Shown here: positions 1 through 6,797 of the stretch, in pieces
How the letters are laid out: every line of letters begins with the position of its first letter
Position numbering within the stretch: position 1 is the first letter of the stretch
Origin: CAZSVI01 sp964610205
Lineage (GTDB): Bacteria > Bacillota > Clostridia > DSM-8532
Assembly (NCBI GenBank): GCA_964610205.1
Contig: CAZSVI010000077.1
Coordinates: forward strand, 1 to 17,677
Length of the DNA: 17,677 nt
Direction: 5' to 3'
The notes under the pieces: model-generated
Told to the model about the DNA's origin: nothing
Seen by the model: the letters and a program-made list of their open reading frames with translations, nothing else
The model's database searches: none
Translations under genes and position numbers: made by a program

Positions 1-1
1 C

Positions 2-127
2 GCAGAAAAAGTCACAAAATCAATAAAAGCAAACATTGAAGAAATGACCAGTGAATTTTCTGGAGAAGTAGTCTCCGACATTAAAAAACGACCATATGGA
101 GTCAGAATCAAACATCGCATGAATTAA
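2..127 (+). CDS. C-terminal fragment of an unidentified protein
   Basis: An open frame enters from the left edge and ends at TAA 125-127, giving 41 residues that are lysine- and arginine-rich and end in RIKHRMN. The start lies outside the window. The basic ending with a G-V-R-I-K-H-R string loosely recalls internal parts of some clostridial transposase-like proteins. That is memory only, and if right it would mean the gene is cut short here. The GC-rich repeat at 150-230 follows directly. No function is assigned, and the frame could also be a chance opening in AT-rich DNA. Confidence 0.4.
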   Translation, partial: AEKVTKSIKANIEEMTSEFSGEVVSDIKKRPYGVRIKHRMN

Positions 128-149
128 AGGTGCAGGCGATTGGTGTTCT

Positions 150-230
150 GTAGGGGCGCGCATTGCGCGTCCGCCAAGGGTACGCGCAATGTGGGCCCCT
201 GCATGTTTTACGGACGCGCAAGGCCCCTAC
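150..230. repeat. GC-rich palindromic repeat, three copies of one unit
   Basis: The unit GTAGGGGC...TTGCGCGTCCG occurs forward at 150-173. It is inverted at 211-230, where it matches apart from a 4-base insertion or deletion. A more diverged inverted copy lies at 181-203. The block is far richer in GC than its surroundings and would fold into a strong hairpin as DNA or RNA. Elements starting GTAGGGGC with a GC palindrome are familiar as dispersed intergenic repeats in several clostridia, so this is probably a MITE- or REP-like element. It is also placed to act as a transcription terminator or barrier after the gene ending at 127. Confidence 0.75.
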
Positions 231-331
231 ATCTTTTACTTGTCATTTGCATCCCTTTAATATAATATTGATAAATCAAGGTCAAATGAAAAAAATATTT
301 CTATGTCGCACACCCTAACAGTGTGTTGTAA

Positions 332-360
332 TTGCAAGCAATTGCTTCCGTTGTTATAAT
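332..360 (+). promoter_or_regulatory. Predicted sigma-A promoter
   Basis: TTGCAA (332-337) and TATAAT (355-360) are separated by exactly 17 bases and lie 47 bases before the membrane-protein start at 407. The spacer carries the dyad ATTGC-AA-GCAAT and the string TTGCTTCCGTTGT, which recur at other sites in this window. GCACAC/GTGTGT complementarity lies just upstream (308-326). Confidence 0.7.
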
Positions 361-406
361 AGAGGTGATAAACAAAACGTCACTTTTTCACTGATAGGGG
401 TTTGAA

Positions 407-1312
407 ATGGAACGTAAAAAATTAGTTATTGGATGGATAGGGGTTTCCATAACGATTTTTTTCTCAAGCCTGTGGGCATACTGGGGTACTTTTGAGAATT
501 TTCACGAAGGGTGGTATGCCGTTTCCATTTGGGAAAATCTTTTTATGCTGATTTTTCAGTATTTACTATTTACCATACTTTTTGTAACGCTGGCACTTGT
601 CACGCTAAAGTGGAAAAAAACAGGCCTCATTATACATATTCTATTGGGTTCATTCTGTATATGGTTTTTCTCGGGTGCTACATTCAATGTATTAGGATTG
701 TTAATTGTTATTCCCTTTGCTGTTCTTGGACTGCTATACTTTTATGGTGAACCGGTACCCCAAAAATGGGCTGTGCGGTTTATAATACTCATTCCGCTAA
801 CGATTATTATCAGTATTTCCATTCCGCAAATAGTGAGAATATCACAGCGTATAAATGATCAAAATTTTGATATGCGGATAATTGAGGGGAAAAATATTAC
901 CCTGATTTGGTCACCCAAAGGGCCAGGGTGGTCCGATAGGGGGGTAGCGTGGGAGGAGGCACAGCAAATTTGTAAATACCTGTCGGATGATGGCTTAACT
1001 ATTATGGAAGAGGAACAAAATATTTGGCGTCTTCCAACGGTAGATGAATTTGTACGCTCTATGATGCTCCATGGTGAAAATGCAGGTGGGGTATGGCTTG
1101 AAGAAGAGGAAAAAGCAACGTATGATAAAACGCCCGATAAGGAAACGCCTTTATGGGATGTCAACGCAAAGGTGATTTATTACTGGACCGCAGTTTCCAC
1201 GGGGTTAAACGATGATCAGGCGTATATTATGGTCTATAATGGGAATGTATTTAAAAGGAATAAAATAAACAGGCAGAGTTATTTAAGCTTTCGAGCTGTT
1301 AAAGAACCATAG
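407..1312 (+). CDS. Polytopic membrane protein with C-terminal DUF1566-like domain
   Basis: This 301-residue protein has an N-terminal membrane part and a soluble C-terminal part. About five hydrophobic segments are visible (roughly 7-25, 43-67, 72-91, 94-112 and 122-143). The remainder (about 150-301) carries the pattern WRLPTVDEF, then YYWTAVS, then YIMVYNGNV, then SFRAVK. That order is typical of DUF1566/Lcl C-terminal domains, which are related in pattern to the formylglycine-generating-enzyme and C-lectin-like folds and are usually extracytoplasmic. The ATG has AGGGG six bases upstream, and a promoter lies at 332-360. The gene stands alone. A cell-surface sensing or binding role is inference. 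No catalytic residues are recognised. Confidence 0.7.
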   Translation: MERKKLVIGWIGVSITIFFSSLWAYWGTFENFHEGWYAVSIWENLFMLIFQYLLFTILFVTLALVTLKWKKTGLIIHILLGSFCIWFFSGATFNVLGLLIVIPFAVLGLLYFYGEPVPQKWAVRFIILIPLTIIISISIPQIVRISQRINDQNFDMRIIEGKNITLIWSPKGPGWSDRGVAWEEAQQICKYLSDDGLTIMEEEQNIWRLPTVDEFVRSMMLHGENAGGVWLEEEEKATYDKTPDKETPLWDVNAKVIYYWTAVSTGLNDDQAYIMVYNGNVFKRNKINRQSYLSFRAVKEP

Positions 1313-1422
1313 CAATAGAAAAATGGATAGAGACAGCCAAGTTAATCGGAAGATCAATCAAAATTAATCGCACGATCTTATTATTATTTATGCATATATA
1401 TTTTTTTGTTTCGCACATTTTA

Positions 1423-1451
1423 TTGTGCTATATTGTATATTATGCTATACT
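1423..1451 (+). promoter_or_regulatory. Predicted sigma-A promoter of the antitoxin-Uma2 gene
   Basis: TTGTGC (1423-1428), a 17-base spacer and TATACT (1446-1451) lie just before the ribosome binding site GAGGTGAT (1459-1466). The implied transcription start falls close to 1458, which leaves a very short leader. This supports the downstream GTG at 1470 as the true translation start rather than in-frame GTGs inside the promoter. Confidence 0.55.
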
Positions 1452-1469
1452 GTTCATGAGGTGATATCT

Positions 1470-2237
1470 GTGAAATCAATTAATTACAAAGAAGGAATTG
1501 TGGTAACCGCAACCGAACTAAAGAAAAATTTCGGAAAATATATGAATTGTGTAGAGCAGCAAACGGATGTGGTTATTACGAAGAATGGCAATAAGGCTGC
1601 CAGATTAACTCCGTATGTAACCGACATCGAACAGTATTTCACGGTAAGGGAAAATGCGCTGGATTACAAGTATGGCGGTAAAAAGGTTTCCTATGAAGAA
1701 TTTATGGAGATTTATGAAAAAAGCACATTGAGAATGGAACTGATAAATGGCGAAATTCATTTACTTGCATCCCCAAACATCCGGCATCAAGAGATACTGG
1801 GAAGGCTGTACCTGATTTTTAATGAACATTTTAAAGAAAAAAAATGCAGAGTATATCTGGCACCCTTTGATGTACACTTCAAAAAGAAAGATATCAGGGA
1901 ACCGGACGTGATGCAGCCTGATATTCTGGTGGCCTGTGACCTGGAGAACAATGTTAACGAAAAAGGAAGGTACATGGGAACTCCGGCCCTGGTGCTTGAA
2001 ATTCTTTCAGAAAGTACCCGAAGCAAGGATATGATAGACAAGCTGAACACTTACATGCTTTCCGGTGTAAAGGAGTACTGGATTATCGATACAAAGCACG
2101 ATAACATTCTTGTGCACAATTTTCAGGATTACGAAATTGATAAATTTAAAAGCTTTGAAAAGGGGCAGATTGCCAATTCGATTGTATTTAAAGGATTATC
2201 TGTTAATGCCGAAGGTCTGTTCGGTGATTTGATATGA
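1470..2237 (+). CDS. Phd/YefM-like antitoxin domain fused to Uma2-family nuclease domain
   Basis: This 255-residue protein starts at GTG 1470, preceded by GAGGTGAT. An in-frame GTG at 1425 overlaps the promoter and is unlikely. Residues about 9-52 read as a Phd/YefM-type antitoxin N-domain, with VVTATELKKNFGKYM followed by DVVITKNGNKAARLTP. Residues about 75-255 are a Uma2 (DUF820) domain of the PD-(D/E)XK superfamily. Its key elements are ELINGEI, PD at 150-151, LVLEILSEST with E177, DKLNTYM and GVKEYWIID. Uma2 proteins are common in clostridia and cyanobacteria, predicted to be nucleases, and mostly uncharacterised. The antitoxin half would bind DNA, dimerise, or restrain the nuclease. No separate toxin gene is adjacent. 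The fusion is read directly from one uninterrupted frame; its function is inference. Confidence 0.85.
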   Translation: MKSINYKEGIVVTATELKKNFGKYMNCVEQQTDVVITKNGNKAARLTPYVTDIEQYFTVRENALDYKYGGKKVSYEEFMEIYEKSTLRMELINGEIHLLASPNIRHQEILGRLYLIFNEHFKEKKCRVYLAPFDVHFKKKDIREPDVMQPDILVACDLENNVNEKGRYMGTPALVLEILSESTRSKDMIDKLNTYMLSGVKEYWIIDTKHDNILVHNFQDYEIDKFKSFEKGQIANSIVFKGLSVNAEGLFGDLI

Positions 2238-2295
2238 CTTAATGATTATCTCCGGAAGTCTTTGAACTCATGCACCCCTATCTGGCAAAAAGTGT

Positions 2296-3438
2296 TTACA
2301 TCGGATGGATTTTTTCAGGGAGCGGCTGAATTAAGGCCATTGTGATATCATCCTTCTGCTTGGCATTCATCGCGTCAAGATTCGCATAAATATGCCGTCC
2401 AATCAGATTTAACGCTATATTCAAATCAACATCGGTATCCTTTAAAATATTAAGGATACTGCTGTTACAGAATAATTTTTCAGGGTCCCCCAGCCATTGA
2501 TCAACCACCCCATCGGTATACAGGAAAAACCTGTCGCATGGATTAAGATAAACGGTTGCGTCATAATACCGGGGCTTATCCACCCAATTACTTACCGGGA
2601 CTCCGGGCATAAAAAGTCTTTGCATGCTGTTTTTGCTGAAAATGACGGGGATGCAGTTGTGCCCGGCGTTGGAATAAGTCAGAACATGAGTACGTATATT
2701 GTATATACCATAAAAAACGGTTATGTAAGAGTTTTTATCAAAATCACTGGCATTAAACTGTCTGAAAAGCCGGTGAAGTGCCCGGGAAGGAGAGAACGTT
2801 TTCCTGTTGAGCGTTGATATAAGGAAAATGGTTAACATTGAGGCCGATACGCCATGACCCGATACATCGGCAATGTAAATACCAATGTGTTCGGTGTCAA
2901 TCTGAAAAATATTCACCATATCACCGCTTAAATCGTCACAGGGGTGATATAAATACGCGAAATCCAGACAGGGGAATTGCACGTCCCTTGGGAGAAACTG
3001 CATCTGAAGTTTTTTAGCCATAACCAGATCCTGCTGCAATTTAAGATTCTGGTTTAACAAACGGTTTTCCAGTTCCTTTTCCTTTGTAATATCCCTCAAT
3101 ACCTCAACGGCATAATGAATACCGCCATCATCGGCAATAATGGGAGAACTCATGATGGAGAAGGTTCTTTTGCTAAATACTTCTTCCTTTTTAAAGGTTT
3201 TACCTTCCGAAATAGCTTTCAGGGTGATACAACTGCCGCATGGATCAGTACGTCCCATCAGCTCATAGCACTTTTTGCCGGCAAGGTTTTCTATGTTAAG
3301 TCCTTCCTCCATGGAACGGTTTATAAAAATAACGGAGTTATTCCGGTCAACAACACGCACCCAGTCGTGCATACCGTCCAGTATGTCCAAAATGAATTTA
3401 AAGCTTGAGTTTTCTGAAGAAAAATAAGGTGAAAACAT
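2296..3438 (-). CDS. PAS domain plus SpoIIE-type PP2C serine phosphatase (RsbU-like)
   Basis: This 380-residue protein probably dephosphorylates an anti-sigma-factor antagonist or similar partner in the cytosol. A PAS sensor (about 13-118) ends in the usual DITKEKELE, a coiled-coil linker runs from about 118 to 148 with a QMQFLP turn, and a SpoIIE/PPM domain fills the rest. Metal-binding and fold motifs are present: SGD (171-173), ADVSGHG (190-196), AGHN (258-261), YTDG (307-310) and KDDIT (362-366), so it looks active. The PAS carries a cysteine cluster, C57 plus PCGSC (67-70), which might bind metal or sense redox. The ATG at 3438 has AGGA six bases upstream; a TTG two codons earlier is less likely. 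It faces away from yyaC and converges on the Uma2 gene. No partner kinase or antagonist is in the window. Confidence 0.88.
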   Translation of the reverse strand: MFSPYFSSENSSFKFILDILDGMHDWVRVVDRNNSVIFINRSMEEGLNIENLAGKKCYELMGRTDPCGSCITLKAISEGKTFKKEEVFSKRTFSIMSSPIIADDGGIHYAVEVLRDITKEKELENRLLNQNLKLQQDLVMAKKLQMQFLPRDVQFPCLDFAYLYHPCDDLSGDMVNIFQIDTEHIGIYIADVSGHGVSASMLTIFLISTLNRKTFSPSRALHRLFRQFNASDFDKNSYITVFYGIYNIRTHVLTYSNAGHNCIPVIFSKNSMQRLFMPGVPVSNWVDKPRYYDATVYLNPCDRFFLYTDGVVDQWLGDPEKLFCNSSILNILKDTDVDLNIALNLIGRHIYANLDAMNAKQKDDITMALIQPLPEKIHPM

Positions 3439-3707
3439 GTTCAATCCTGCCTGTTTAAATTTTTATTGAATTAAATACGAATAATTACTGAAGCTGTCCT
3501 GCTCCTATATTAGCATAAAGATCCGACACCCGCAACGAAATTCGGTTTTTCGACAAATTTCTCTCTGCGGCGATAAGTCTTTTCCGCATAGTTGTATGGC
3601 TAACCGCAAAAAAGTTTTCCGTTTGGCCCGGGTGTAAAATGCCGTCTGAAACCCCTGCCTCTATAGACAGAGGATAATATTGAATAATATGCATAAATGG
3701 ATATTCC
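3439..3707. other. Divergent intergenic region between the phosphatase gene and yyaC
   Basis: These 269 bases separate two divergent genes and should hold both promoters. No convincing -35/-10 pair stands out on either strand. A small hairpin (CCTCT-atagac-AGAGG, about 3659-3674) sits about 35 bases before yyaC. If yyaC is expressed only in the forespore, its promoter would be of a sigma-F/G type, which I could not place with confidence. Confidence 0.4.
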
Positions 3708-4355
3708 ATGGGAATAATCATTAACTATATAGCGAGGATTGATGTTATAGTCGATGAAAGGATAACGATATTGAAGGATTATATTGATATCTATAGAAAT
3801 GGCGCAGTATGGGATCTCTCGCAGGCTGCTCTTAAATATTTGAATAATATATCCGTTAAAAGTTCAATCATTATTTTATGTATCGGAACCGATCGCTCCA
3901 CCGGAGATTCCCTCGGGCCTTTGGTAGGATACCGTTTGGGAAGATATCATACTCTTGGAGCAAGGGTAGTGGGAAATCTGGAACAGCCAATCCACGCGGG
4001 AAACCTTCAGGAAACGCTTACAAGACTAAACAATGAAATTCCCGATAATTTTATCGTTGCCGTTGACGCCTGTTTGGGAACCTTTGGTCATGTGGGTCGG
4101 ATTATAATAGGAGAGGGTCCGTTAAGGCCGGGATCGGGATTAAAGAAAGACCTGCCCGAAACCGGGAATATGCATATTACAGGGATAGTCAATCATTGCG
4201 GCTGGATGGATTTTATGATCCTTCAGAATACACGGCTTGGGCTGGTCATGAAAATGGCGGAAATCATTGCGGATGGGTTACAGTATGCGCTTTGGAAATA
4301 TTATCGTTTTGGAAATAATTCCGGGAATAATTCTTTGAACCAATATATCCAATAA
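3708..4355 (+). CDS. yyaC: Sporulation protein YyaC (DUF1256, Gpr-protease-like fold)
   Basis: The 215-residue product matches the YyaC family throughout its core. Seen are LCIGTDRSTGDSLGPLVG (about 57-74), NLEQPIHAGNL (90-100), VAVDACLG (117-124), GEGPLRPGSGLKKDLP (135-150) and HITGIVNHCGWMDFM (156-170). YyaC is a conserved endospore-associated protein with a phosphorylase/hydrolase-like fold related to spore and hydrogenase-maturation proteases; its exact role is not settled. Its presence argues for a spore-former. The start is uncertain. ATG 3708 lacks a good ribosome binding site, while an in-frame TTG at 3771 follows GAAAGG and would remove 21 poorly conserved residues. The last 15 residues (GNNSGNNSLNQYIQ) are a low-complexity tail. 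Confidence 0.88.
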   Translation: MGIIINYIARIDVIVDERITILKDYIDIYRNGAVWDLSQAALKYLNNISVKSSIIILCIGTDRSTGDSLGPLVGYRLGRYHTLGARVVGNLEQPIHAGNLQETLTRLNNEIPDNFIVAVDACLGTFGHVGRIIIGEGPLRPGSGLKKDLPETGNMHITGIVNHCGWMDFMILQNTRLGLVMKMAEIIADGLQYALWKYYRFGNNSGNNSLNQYIQ

Positions 4356-4638
4356 AAACATAGCACGGGACTATCCTGATAAGATACTCGCGGCGCTCTG
4401 TACATAAGCGTAAGGTTGGCAAATTAACGCCTGAGATTTGGCGCACAATTCACGCAAGCGCTCATTGAAGCGACAGTATTATTCTTTGCAAAAAAATCAG
4501 GAATTAGTTGTTACGAACGATTCACACGTGGTATATTTAGAAATAAGAAGTTTAAAAAACGGGAGCAGGACTGGTTGAAGCAGTGTGAAGTAATTTGGGA
4601 AAATTGCTTCGGCTGTTATAACGAAAGGAGTGTTAAGC
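4356..4638. other. Intergenic region upstream of rubredoxin
   Basis: These 283 bases contain no gene I can support. Frames open for 35-80 codons on the plus strand (for example 4424-4680, running into the rubredoxin gene out of frame) but have no good start and no recognisable motif. Overlapping short complementary stretches occur around 4415-4443. A copy of the promoter-like repeat lies at 4602-4622 and the ribosome binding site AAAGGAG at 4624-4630. No terminator for yyaC was recognised. Confidence 0.4.
4602..4622 (+). repeat. Promoter-like repeat copy upstream of rubredoxin
   Basis: AATTGCTTCGGCTGTTATAAC aligns with the right half of the element at 332-362, with TATAAC in the position of the -10 box. 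The dyad half is degenerate here and no good -35 hexamer is seen 17 bases upstream (TTTGGG). It ends only 17 bases before the rubredoxin ATG, so if it is the promoter the leader is very short. Confidence 0.45.
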
Positions 4639-4797
4639 ATGGGAAAATGGATTTGTACTGTATGCGGTTACGTTTATGATCCCGGACTGGGCGATCCTGA
4701 CGATGATATTGATCCGGGTACATCGTTTGAAGATCTGCCGGATGAATGGGTTTGTCCGGATTGCGGCGTAGGTAAGGACATGTTTGAACAGGAATAG
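4639..4797 (+). CDS. Rubredoxin
   Basis: This 52-residue protein is a complete classical rubredoxin, a small cytosolic electron carrier with one iron bound by four cysteines. The ligands are C6 and C9 in WICTVCGYVYDP, and C39 and C42 in WVCPDCGVGKDMF. The aromatic core residues (W4, Y11, Y13, W37), the acidic stretch DPDDDIDPGT and the closing phenylalanine are all as expected, and the length is normal for the family. The ATG has AAAGGAG eight bases upstream. It is a single gene ended by a strong hairpin terminator. In clostridia rubredoxins pass electrons to oxygen- and peroxide-detoxifying enzymes and other oxidoreductases; no such partner is adjacent here. Confidence 0.97.
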   Translation: MGKWICTVCGYVYDPGLGDPDDDIDPGTSFEDLPDEWVCPDCGVGKDMFEQE

Positions 4798-4828
4798 AAT
4801 CACACTGATAAATAGGGGAAATTTTAAA

Positions 4829-4863
4829 AAGGGTTTGTATAGAAAATACAACCCTTATTTTTT
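4829..4863. terminator. Bidirectional rho-independent terminator
   Basis: AAGGGTTTGTAT and ATACAACCCTT form an 11-pair stem with one bulged T around a five-base loop. A T-rich tract (4858-4863) follows on the plus strand, and TTTTT follows on the minus strand. It lies between the convergent rubredoxin gene and the HAD/FlhG-like operon and probably serves both. Confidence 0.85.
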
Positions 4864-4909
4864 ACTGAAATAAATAATATCCGGTTTCAGCCACTGCGGT
4901 TCATTCGGT

Positions 4910-6031
4910 TCATCCGTTCCCGAAAAGGCGTCTGAATCGGCTGACGAAAGTGGAAAGGACTCCATCCTCCTGTTTCGTCCCGTTTTCGCATACATCATTT
5001 TGGGCCAGGGACATAATACATTTGGCAATATCCGATCCCGGGTGTGAAATAACAAATGGGACCTGTTCCCGGATAGAGCGCCCCACAATTTTAGTTTCCA
5101 TCAAATAGCACAATGGTGTGATTGAAGAGTTCAGGAAATTCTTCACTACATTTGAAATACGGTATAATACTTCCCGCCCCTCTTGCTGATTTTCACATTT
5201 GTTAACAATCAGTTTCAAATGAACCCTTCTGTTCTTTTCCAGAATTACCTTTATGATTGAATATGCGTCGGTAATGGCATGTGGTTCGGGAGTGGTAATA
5301 ATAATTGTCTCTTCAGAGGCAAAAATAAAATCGGTTACATTTCTGGATAAGCCGGCCCCTGTGTCGATAAGGACATAATCGTAATTGTTCTCAAGATATG
5401 AAAAGCCGTTTGTAATTCTATAAAATTGTGGTGTTGAAAGGCTTGCCAGTTCCTGCATGCCGCTGCCGCCTGCAATAATATGAATACCTCCGGGAGCTTC
5501 GGTTATCACATTGCGGATTTCTTTGGAGCCCTCAATCACATCAACTATACTGTACCGGGTGCTTGCCTTTAAAAGGACATCCACATTCGCCATGCCCAAA
5601 TCGGCGTCAAACAAAACAACCCGTTTCCCCAGGCTGGCAAGGGCAATCGCATAATTTATAATGAAGCTGGTTTTTCCGACACCGCCTTTTCCGCTGCTTA
5701 CCGTCACAAATTTGCAATTGCCGTGAGGTGAACCGGACACTTCGGAAAGATGAGTCCATATTGAAGGCAGCTTCACGATAACAATATGATTTTCTATATC
5801 CCGGTCAATAACTTCGGTTGTGAAGGAATGGACACCGTTGGAGGTGAAAACCCTTAAATTAAGTACAAAGCCAACGTTCAGCGGAACGTGAAGGCCCTTA
5901 TAATAGGGCGTACTAATCTTAAGAGTATTTTCGTAGACACTTATAATTCTGCTCTCATAAATATTCCTGTAAAAGTTTGAATTGGTAGTCAATTGAATAT
6001 TCTGCCCGGTCTGAAGGATTGGCTTACTCAT
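4910..6031 (-). CDS. FlhG/MinD-type ATPase with YcgR-like N-terminal domain
   Basis: This 373-residue protein has two parts. Residues about 8-95 resemble the N-domain of the flagellar brake protein YcgR (PilZN), with TGQNIQL, then YESRIISVYENTLKISTP, then YKGLHVPLNVG, then FTTEVIDRD. Residues about 106-345 are a ParA/MinD/FlhG P-loop ATPase. It has the deviant Walker A KGGVGKT (115-121), FDADLGMANVDVLL (141-154), Walker B VLIDTGAGLS (220-229) and the NKCE base-recognition stretch (277-280). The tail (346-373) is acidic then basic, ending VSRFRRLFGNG, and may touch membrane. FlhG proteins normally begin with a short segment that activates the FlhF GTPase; here the YcgR-like domain replaces it. 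No flagellar genes are nearby. It follows the HAD gene by 10 bases with GAGGG before the ATG, so the two are co-transcribed. The family is sure; the N-domain assignment is by pattern. Confidence 0.85.
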   Translation of the reverse strand: MSKPILQTGQNIQLTTNSNFYRNIYESRIISVYENTLKISTPYYKGLHVPLNVGFVLNLRVFTSNGVHSFTTEVIDRDIENHIVIVKLPSIWTHLSEVSGSPHGNCKFVTVSSGKGGVGKTSFIINYAIALASLGKRVVLFDADLGMANVDVLLKASTRYSIVDVIEGSKEIRNVITEAPGGIHIIAGGSGMQELASLSTPQFYRITNGFSYLENNYDYVLIDTGAGLSRNVTDFIFASEETIIITTPEPHAITDAYSIIKVILEKNRRVHLKLIVNKCENQQEGREVLYRISNVVKNFLNSSITPLCYLMETKIVGRSIREQVPFVISHPGSDIAKCIMSLAQNDVCENGTKQEDGVLSTFVSRFRRLFGNG

Positions 6032-6041
6032 ATTTTTACCC

Positions 6042-6698
6042 TCATTTGTTTAATGCCAGTTTTATCAATTGTTGCTGCACATCTGGAATATTCCCGCATA
6101 TATAATCGGGCTTCTCTCTTATAAGCTGCTCCAATGAAAAAGAAGATGTAACCGCTATACATTTCATTCCGGCCAGTTTCGCCGCTTTAATTCCGTTTAC
6201 CGCGTCTTCCACGACAATACAGTCGGCCGGGTTTACTCCCATTGCCTGTGCCGCTTTTAAAAACAGATCGGGCGCCGGTTTCTTATTTTCTGCATCCTCT
6301 CCGCATACAATGGCACTGAAAATATCCGCCGGAATACCGGCGGCGCTTAAATTCGCGTCAACCTTTATCCTGTCTGCGCTGCTTCCTACGGCGGTTTTAA
6401 TTCCCTTTTCACACAGCAGGTTCAATAACTCATGAATGCCGTCATATATTTTTATCCTGTCGCGTACAATTTCCAGATAAATCTCATAAACCCGGCATTT
6501 CATTTCAGGTTGATAGAAAACACCGTGTTTTTCCGCAACACCGCCGATGAACCGATCTTCTCCCGTACCGACAAAAGGAATAAAATCGTCCGGAACAGCG
6601 TGAACGCCATACTCTTTCAACCCTAATATTGCCGCTTCGCGAATAACCGGCTCTGAATCAACCAAAACGCCGTCCATATCAAAAATAACCGAAAACAT
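6042..6698 (-). CDS. HAD hydrolase, beta-phosphoglucomutase/phosphatase-like
   Basis: This 218-residue haloacid-dehalogenase protein belongs to the subgroup with a helical cap between motifs I and II. Seen are motif I FDMDGVLVDSEP near the N-terminus, motif II VGSSADR, the lysine motif ENKKPAPDLFLKAA and motif III IVVEDAVNGIKAAKLAGM. Such enzymes are phosphatases of sugar phosphates or related metabolites, or beta-phosphoglucomutases; the sequence does not choose between these. Two adjacent ATGs (6701 and 6698) follow AAGGAGTTTT. The second has the better spacing and gives the typical MFSVIFDMDG start. An upstream in-frame ATG at 6764 would add 22 unconserved residues and lacks a ribosome binding site. 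It is the first gene of an operon with the FlhG-like ATPase. Confidence 0.9.
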   Translation of the reverse strand: MFSVIFDMDGVLVDSEPVIREAAILGLKEYGVHAVPDDFIPFVGTGEDRFIGGVAEKHGVFYQPEMKCRVYEIYLEIVRDRIKIYDGIHELLNLLCEKGIKTAVGSSADRIKVDANLSAAGIPADIFSAIVCGEDAENKKPAPDLFLKAAQAMGVNPADCIVVEDAVNGIKAAKLAGMKCIAVTSSFSLEQLIREKPDYICGNIPDVQQQLIKLALNK

Positions 6699-6760
6699 CA
6701 TAAAACTCCTTTTGGTAAATAAAAACAGGGCAAAAAAGATTTTATTTTCTAATTGCCATG

Positions 6761-6783
6761 GCATTGCTTCTATTGTTATAATT
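6761..6783 (+). repeat. Promoter-like repeat copy in the divergent control region
   Basis: GCATTGCTTCTATTGTTATAATT matches the element at 332-362 very closely over ATTGCTTCYRTTGTTATAAT. Just upstream, GCCATGGC (6755-6762) sits where the first copy has its ATTGC-AA-GCAAT dyad. TTGCCA (6753-6758), 18 bases, TATAAT (6777-6782) make a good plus-strand promoter toward the kinase gene at 7044. Confidence 0.6.
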
Positions 6784-6797
6784 CAATTAATTATAAC
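6775..6797. promoter_or_regulatory. Perfect inverted repeat joining two divergent -10 boxes
   Basis: GTTATAATT (6775-6783) and AATTATAAC (6789-6797) form a perfect 9-base inverted repeat around CAATT. Each arm contains a TATAAT, one per strand. The plus-strand box pairs with TTGCCA at 6753-6758. The minus-strand box (6790-6795) pairs with TTGTAG (6813-6818) at 17 bases and would drive the HAD/FlhG-like operon. The symmetry could be an operator or simply back-to-back promoters. Confidence 0.5.

Noticed and set aside
3485..3721. Minus-strand open frame of 78 codons between the phosphatase gene and yyaC
   Set aside because: It overlaps the yyaC start, has no ribosome binding site and no recognisable motif; more likely divergent control DNA.
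4424..4680. Plus-strand open frame (about 85 codons) running through the gap and into the rubredoxin gene out of frame
   Set aside because: No plausible start codon with a ribosome binding site, and it ends inside the well-supported rubredoxin gene in a different frame.
4910..6031. Cell-division MinD
   Set aside because: No adjacent minC or minE, and the ATPase is closer in pattern to FlhG with a YcgR-like N-domain; canonical MinD begins almost directly with the P-loop.
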